From Endocalyx cinctus (lineage: Eukaryota; Ascomycota; Sordariomycetes; Amphisphaeriales; Apiosporaceae), in the NCBI GenBank assembly GCA_001600455.1, contig BCKC01000009.1:1736001-1800000 (forward strand): a stretch of 64,000 nt of DNA. Reading direction: 5' to 3'. Position 1 is the first letter of the stretch. Each line of letters starts with the position of its first letter. A model generated the notes under the pieces. It saw only the letters and a program-made list of their open reading frames with translations, did not search any database and was not told where the DNA came from. This document shows positions 59,026 to 64,000 of the stretch, in pieces. Made by a program: the position numbers and the translations under genes.

Positions 59026-60237
59026 ATGTCGTTACCAAGGGGCTTTCAAGTACAAATACCTCGCACGCGGCTGAGTTGTACTCTGAAATCTTTCCCTCCA
59101 GTGTCAACTTCTCGAACAAGAGCGTTTATGGAAATATATTCATCACCACCTTTCAGGTCGTTCAATAACACTAACTCTTCATCCTCATTCTTGTCCTCGT
59201 CTTTATCTTCCCCTTCTACGTCGTCATTGGCATCTTCCATCATGGGTCCAATAATCACTCTCGAAGAACACTTCGTCTCCGAAGCCGGTCGTGTAAATCC
59301 GAACTCGCACAACGACAGCTTCAAGACCATCCCAGGTCTGTTCGAACAACTGGCTGAGCTCGGCCCTCAGCGCATCGGCGATATGGATGCTGGCCAAGTC
59401 ACCATGCAAGTCATCTCTCACGCTCCGGGCGATCTCTCACCGGCCTTGTGCCGGAACTGTAACGATGAGCTTGCCGACGCTGTTCGCTCCCACCCGGGCA
59501 GATTCGCCGGGTTTGCCAAGTTACCCATGCACGAGCCTCTGGAGGCTGCGAAAGAACTCCGTCGAACGTGCCTAGAAGGGGCCGGGAAGACGAACGGGGT
59601 GTCCTTCGTCGGTGCCTTGGTCGATAGTCATACGGACGCCGGCTTGTATTACGACGGCCCCGAGTTCGATGCTCTCTGGGAGGAAGCCGTGAAACTCGAC
59701 GTACCTATATATATACATCCGACCTGGCTTCCCGATAACGTCTCCGCAGCCTATAAATCACCGCACTTGCCCGAGCCCGTGGCAGCCTCCATCTTGGCCT
59801 TCGGTTTCGGGTGGCACAGCGACGTCGCGATACACATTTTGCGACTGTACGCCGCCGGCGTATTCGACCGTTTTCCGAAATTGAAAATCATCATCGGTCA
59901 CATGGGCGAGATGATACCTTACATGCTGCAGAGGATCCAGAGGGTTTCTTCCCGGTGGGGAAAATCAAGATCGTTCCGAGAGGTATGGGACGAGAACTTG
60001 TGGCTGACGACGAGCGGGAATTGGGCGTTGGACCCGCTCGCCTGCATCTTGCGGAATACGAGGAGAGATCGAATCATGTATAGCGTAGATTACCCTTTCA
60101 CTAAGAACCGTGATGCTTTTTCGTGGTTGGAGGACTTAGAGGCTAGTGATATGGTCAGCAAAGAAGATTTGGAGAATATTCGTTGGCGAAATGCGGCTAG
60201 ATTGTTAAGATTGGATATCAACTCTGTAACACCCTAA
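59026..60237 (+). CDS. amidohydrolase-family decarboxylase (ACMSD / 2,3-dihydroxybenzoate decarboxylase type)
   Basis: Single exon, 403 residues from the first ATG. A second in-frame ATG at 59242 (MGPIITLEEHF) gives 331 residues, the usual family length and start. The first 72 residues are rich in Arg and Ser with almost no acidic residues, so they may be a mitochondrial-type presequence or simply untranslated leader. Metal-site motifs are visible: EEHF at the N terminus, IYIHPTWLP (His), IIGHMGEMIPYML (His) and YSVDYPF (Asp). The enzyme should be a zinc-dependent non-oxidative decarboxylase of an aromatic or heteroaromatic acid, reversible in some members. It lies near the PKS and transporter relic, which would suit an aromatic-acid or secondary-metabolite role, but no substrate can be deduced. 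Confidence 0.88.
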   Translation: MSLPRGFQVQIPRTRLSCTLKSFPPVSTSRTRAFMEIYSSPPFRSFNNTNSSSSFLSSSLSSPSTSSLASSIMGPIITLEEHFVSEAGRVNPNSHNDSFKTIPGLFEQLAELGPQRIGDMDAGQVTMQVISHAPGDLSPALCRNCNDELADAVRSHPGRFAGFAKLPMHEPLEAAKELRRTCLEGAGKTNGVSFVGALVDSHTDAGLYYDGPEFDALWEEAVKLDVPIYIHPTWLPDNVSAAYKSPHLPEPVAASILAFGFGWHSDVAIHILRLYAAGVFDRFPKLKIIIGHMGEMIPYMLQRIQRVSSRWGKSRSFREVWDENLWLTTSGNWALDPLACILRNTRRDRIMYSVDYPFTKNRDAFSWLEDLEASDMVSKEDLENIRWRNAARLLRLDINSVTP

Positions 60238-61094
60238 TGTCACCAGACAGTATAATTCAGCCTATAAAGCGAGAAAGTGGAAATTGTCTACCGCTACCTG
60301 AACCACGCCTCGCTTATTTGGACTCGCTGGCTCTCCTTAACGATAAGTTGGTGCTATTAAGTCGACTACCCTGTCAACGCGCCACCCCTGTTTACGCCAT
60401 ACATATACGAAATAATAATAATTACTTTAAATTCAAATATTTTAACAATTTATTAACTTAATTTATACAAAATTTACGTTATTTTAACCGCGATATATTC
60501 CTTTATTACCTCCTTATTATCTAACTCTAATATTTTATTATTAACCTCGTCGTCGCTCTCCAAATTAGAAAATAAGTTAATTTTAATACTTATTAAATAT
60601 TTAACTTGCCGTATATTGTTACGAAATTAGAAGTTAGCCCATTCAACTGACTAACGAAAAAGACGCACGAACTAGGCACGGAAGAATAAAATGTATAATA
60701 AAAAATTGTAAGGCTGGGAGCTAAGGCTCAGCCTGACAACCGGCCATTGGCCGTACTCCGGTCAGGTGACCAGGAGTTTAGCGAGCTTGTCAGGTGACTA
60801 AGGGCCACATATTCTGTAATTGTAATCGGGCACGAATAGGGCCCGATACTAGTGTGATATATATCGGTGCAAGGCCCGGTAATAACCTCATATTCCTTAA
60901 GGATTAGTCAAGTCATAATTCTACCCATAAGCTTTCCCAGCGTCCCTATCTCGTAACCTGATAACCTTATATATTATCTGACGTATTAGCAGGTTTGTAA
61001 CAGACGTATACTTCGTCTCGACTGTCCCTAAATCGTTCATTTTGATATGGAGTGACGGAAGTGGCCCGTGCACGCATTTGCATGCTCGCATACA

Positions 61095-61130
61095 CTAGCG
61101 CGGGAACCATGCTGAGTAACCCCGCGCTAG
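61095..61130. repeat. inverted repeat (hairpin) 1
   Basis: CTAGCGCGGG at 61095-61104 is perfectly complementary to CCCGCGCTAG at 61121-61130, a 10-bp stem with a 16-nt loop. Confidence 0.85.
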
Positions 61131-61144
61131 CTGAAGTGGTCCAT

Positions 61145-61183
61145 GCATGCATTAGCCCGCATACTTATTACGCTAATGCATGC
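61145..61183. repeat. inverted repeat (hairpin) 2
   Basis: GCATGCATTAGC at 61145-61156 pairs perfectly with GCTAATGCATGC at 61172-61183, a 12-bp stem with a 15-nt loop, only 14 nt after hairpin 1. Confidence 0.85.
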
Positions 61184-61473
61184 GCACACACTTAGTAATT
61201 CCTTCCTTTCCTCCTCATCTTAGTATTGTACTATTAGGGTAGATAATACATCAGCATTGTCTATGTTTATTCCTCTTTCGTAACATATGGTCACTGACCA
61301 TCCCAACGGCACTCTTAAACTCGTCTTGAGAGCTAAACCTTGTGCAGAAAATTTATGTATCGTATCGTTAGTTAAATACTCAAAATCACAGTTGGGTGGT
61401 ATATCTGAACTAAAATTCGATCAACTCCAAGAGAAAGAACCTAACCAAACTTCACAACTTAACTCCAGGAGTC

Positions 61474-61724
61474 ATGGCTTCATACGGGCTATCTAAAGTA
61501 TACGAAGGCGAGAATGCGCGGGTTGAGTAAATATAACGCTTTATTCGATAAATTTTGTTCGTATTTGAGCCTAATACTAACAGCCTAATATTTATCACAT
61601 CTAGTATCGTGTTTCTTCATGGCCTAGGAGGTGACATACTCACGAGTTGGTCCATCATACAGATACTTCAAAGAGGAAGAGATTATCAAAGTCCCAGATC
61701 CGTCGCTGGCCATACCGGGAGAGC
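61474..61724 (+). pseudogene. truncated relic of a fungal alpha/beta-hydrolase-type N-terminal domain gene
   Basis: Exon 61474..61526 encodes MASYGLSKVYEGENARV with donor GTAAAT. The intron has a perfect branch-like TACTAAC and acceptor CTAG at 61604; exon 2 (from 61605) gives DIVFLHGLGGDILTSWS and soon reaches a stop. DIVFVHGLxGxPxxTW is the opening of a large fungal family in which a lipase-like domain often precedes NACHT, NB-ARC or ankyrin regions. The expected continuation (WPRDLLP and onward) is absent, so this is a fragment. The intact splice signals suggest relatively recent loss, or that a further intron was missed. Confidence 0.45.
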
Positions 61725-62411
61725 TCTTTGAGTTTTCACACCCGTAGTACAGCAAAGTTTCTGAGGGTTAACAACATGCCCACTTAGGAAACATGCTTCA
61801 TTGATGCAGCTAAGCCCCCTCCGTGATGTTACAATATGGCCAATATGTGGGAAATCATATGTTAGAAAAGGTCTGAATTATTAACTATTTATCTGAACTA
61901 TGATGTGTCATGTTGAATAACTTATAGGTATGCACAGAAGGAGAGGTACGTTTTGGTGTGATTCGTATAGTAATTAAATTACATTAAACTATCGTGAATG
62001 TTAGTTATGCCTGAGTTTACGAAGGGTCTTCTACACGCCTCTACGGAACCATCTTTAAAAGCCTTTAAATATATACAATCCTGCATAAGTACATAATTCA
62101 AAACTTATTATATAATAATACCATAATAACACTATAATTCAAGTTATAGTAAAAATTGCAATGTAAACTCAGGACGTTCTGTGGGCTGCAAGCTCACCTC
62201 TCGTATTACAATACTTCATTCTTTCTTTAACCTCCTGATTAAACGGAATTAGCCAATAATTCCAGCGGGTGTTCACAATATATGCCCGCATTGTGAGAAA
62301 AATGAGGACATCGAGCTTAAAAGAACCTGTCTTTTGCCTTTTCCTTTTTCCTGTTTTCCGGCCGCGTGTATGTAAATCTCTACGCGACTGTAATACCAAA
62401 TAGAAATTAAT
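61725..62411. other. intergenic, no gene seen
   Basis: AT-rich 3' flank of the DUF3433-like gene and decayed sequence after the hydrolase-domain relic. The minus-strand ORFs at 62169-62500 are chance or overlap the neighbouring gene's end. Confidence 0.45.
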
Positions 62412-64000
62412 CTATCGCGCCTTAATAATGTTCTTCCTTGCAAATCCACGTTGATTTGGTATTCCAACATCAATTCCGAAACGCTCGGTCTTTCCTTCAC
62501 CTACAAGTCCCTGCCCCAGTGTTAAATCCCACCACCCAAGACTAAACCGCGAGTCAGCAAGCAACTTCTCCAACTCACCCTTTGTCATCCACTCAGTCCC
62601 AGGCGGCATATTTATGCGACTACATAAGTTACTACCCGCAAAGAGTGCCATTATGCTAGCGATGGAGAAGACATCTCGTGGTAATATGCCTCTGATATCC
62701 GCCAGCCAAAATCCCAACGCCCCCAGCACAATCATAACGCCGAGAAGAACCTGGAGACTGGCCTTTGACGTAAAGTTGACCTTGAGGCGTGGAACCTTCG
62801 TTGAAACCGACCCTGTTATCTGTTTCAGTTCATTCGAAGACATATTTATACTTTTTCGAAAGATGGGCGAGTTTATAACCTGAACCATGTACTGTCTATA
62901 TAAGTTATCGACTGTATTATGCAATCGATGCACGTTGTTCGGCCCAAGTAAGTCCTCCTTAGGTGGACCGTCCAGACCGAAGAGCATAGTCTGCATGAAA
63001 CCATCGAATGGGGACTCGCTATTAACTTCTTCTGACCCGGGCCAGTTCCAATCTGTTTTCTCAAAGTGTTGTTGAATTCGATAATGGAAGGTTTTGGTAC
63101 TATTGACAGCTGTGATAATTGAGACGGCTGTAGCTTCATCTGTGACTGGGGGAGAGCGAGTATTACTAAGCCCGAATCTCGTTGTTGATTGCGATGTTGA
63201 ATGCCTGTATAGATCAGGTCTAAAGTAGAAGGAAACGTTTGTTTCAACCCGTTGAATTTCTTGGTAGCAGTAAAGCCCCGTAATATTGGTAGTAGATGTA
63301 GAGTTTTCTTCTAACATGCCGAATGTGATGCCGATAGAAGGGCATCCATATTTATTGTTCGGTTGGCCGTTTTGAGATGAAGAGCTATCGTCGAACACAC
63401 TTCCCTCTTTATCTGTACCAGAATTTAGATTGCTGAACCCCACCCAAGGTCCCAGATATAAATTTGAAATAGCCCCAAACCAAACCCTCGACGGCTCTAG
63501 TGTTACTTGCAGGCTTGCATTGCTCTGGGGCACCAGAGGTTCCTCTCCGCAGCCACGAGGAAGAGGATAGAATGCCTCAATCTCTCTAACTCCATTCGAG
63601 ATTTGAATTTTCACCTCTTTGACTGGCTCACACTGTAATCTCGGCCTTAAGGCATGAAGTACCATGTACGCTGGGTCGTTATATAACCTGGGATTGGAAG
63701 TGTTAAGGGATGAGACGGTGTGCTCATTTAAAGCAAGTCCCGTGATATCAGGAAAAACTAAGTCTCCCCAGATACCATCCGGAATATTTGTATAATTTTT
63801 GAGGATATTTTTCAGTAAATATGCAGCCCCTCCATCATCTTGAGCACTATTAGCCCACGACGTATCCCACGTGGTTGCAGTGAATGCTGTAAGTCCCGTT
63901 GAAACTATAGCATTAGGATCAACTGCCCAAAGGCCCGAGACGATAACAGTTAAGAAGCTGCCTATCAGCGCAGCCGTAATTGAGAAGAATGCGGCGGAAA
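62412..64000 (-). CDS. DUF3433-like multi-pass membrane protein (C-terminal part, runs off the right edge)
   Basis: The minus-strand frame is open from the right edge (first full codon at 63998) to TAG at 62412-62414, giving 529 residues of an incomplete gene. The first visible part, SAAFFSITAALIGSFLTVIV, is a membrane helix. A long extracytosolic stretch rich in Asn-X-Ser/Thr sites follows (NGVREIEAFYPLPRGCGEEP, NSTSTTNITGLYC), then a helix VLLGVMIVLGALGFWLAD, another at FSIASIMALFAGSNLC, and a short cytosolic tail. The layout and phrases such as PRDVFSIASIMALFAGS fit the fungal DUF3433 family, whose function is unknown. The start and N-terminal half lie outside the window. Confidence 0.75.
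   Translation of the reverse strand, partial: SAAFFSITAALIGSFLTVIVSGLWAVDPNAIVSTGLTAFTATTWDTSWANSAQDDGGAAYLLKNILKNYTNIPDGIWGDLVFPDITGLALNEHTVSSLNTSNPRLYNDPAYMVLHALRPRLQCEPVKEVKIQISNGVREIEAFYPLPRGCGEEPLVPQSNASLQVTLEPSRVWFGAISNLYLGPWVGFSNLNSGTDKEGSVFDDSSSSQNGQPNNKYGCPSIGITFGMLEENSTSTTNITGLYCYQEIQRVETNVSFYFRPDLYRHSTSQSTTRFGLSNTRSPPVTDEATAVSIITAVNSTKTFHYRIQQHFEKTDWNWPGSEEVNSESPFDGFMQTMLFGLDGPPKEDLLGPNNVHRLHNTVDNLYRQYMVQVINSPIFRKSINMSSNELKQITGSVSTKVPRLKVNFTSKASLQVLLGVMIVLGALGFWLADIRGILPRDVFSIASIMALFAGSNLCSRINMPPGTEWMTKGELEKLLADSRFSLGWWDLTLGQGLVGEGKTERFGIDVGIPNQRGFARKNIIKAR

Larger units (their letters stand above)
60700..61200. mobile_element. possible transposon or solo-LTR remnant
   Basis: The sequence contains GTCAGGTGAC twice (near 60770 and 60789), a TGTCAGG...TTTGTAACA span (about 60788-61002) with an internal TATATAT, and nested hairpins to the right. 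This looks like a terminal region of a mobile element. No convincing target-site duplication is seen (GAGCT versus GACGT) and there is no coding capacity, so classification is weak. Confidence 0.3.
60238..61473. other. AT-rich and repeat-rich gap
   Basis: 60400-60640 is extremely AT-rich with no frame, resembling RIP-mutated repeat DNA. 60700-61200 is a GC-richer, inverted-repeat-rich block described separately. The ORFs at 60237-60461 and 61287-61496 have no features. Confidence 0.45.

Overview
The window is nuclear DNA from a filamentous ascomycete (Pezizomycotina; Sordariomycetes is a reasonable guess, inferred from gene content only). The genes have many short GT-AG introns of about 50-100 nt, large AT-rich intergenic spaces, a highly reducing polyketide synthase, a Zn2Cys6 regulator, a SAT4/rhodopsin-domain membrane protein, and relics of transporters and repeats. 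I assembled the gene models by hand from splice signals, reading-frame phase and protein family knowledge. Every model given with exon coordinates closes in frame.

Left part (1-27 kb) is housekeeping: the end of an unidentified gene, a branched-chain aminotransferase (-), a trehalose-synthase-complex regulatory subunit (-), a 4.2 kb empty stretch, the ribosome assembly WD40 protein Rsa4 (-), and meiotic Msh4 (+) sharing a 0.7 kb divergent promoter with RSA4. Then come a cystathionine gamma-synthase-like enzyme (+), two small convergent Cys-rich genes that ORF calling misses, a THO complex subunit 7 protein (+), tubulin cofactor A (-), an HSL-family alpha/beta hydrolase (-), and the copper chaperone Cox17 (+, three short exons).

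Middle part (27-43 kb): a 4 kb gene-poor stretch, an MFS sugar transporter (+), a possible one-helix membrane microprotein, the LYR-motif SDH assembly factor SDHAF1/Sdh6 (+, three short exons), a long disordered protein whose 5' end appears to carry two lesions, a Zn2Cys6 transcription factor, and the SURF4/Erv29 cargo receptor.

Right part (43.9-64 kb) is accessory: a 2458-residue HR-PKS (KS-AT-DH-degenerate MT-ER-KR-ACP, -), a rhodopsin-domain membrane protein (+), an MFS drug-transporter pseudogene (-) split by about 1.2 kb of foreign-looking DNA with an interstitial telomere repeat, an ACMSD/2,3-DHBD-type decarboxylase (+), AT-rich and hairpin-rich repeat remnants, a relic of a fungal alpha/beta-hydrolase-type N-terminal domain, and a DUF3433-like membrane protein running off the right edge. 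The PKS, membrane protein, transporter relic, decarboxylase and perhaps the Zn2Cys6 factor could be parts of a secondary-metabolite locus, but nothing in the sequence proves coregulation.
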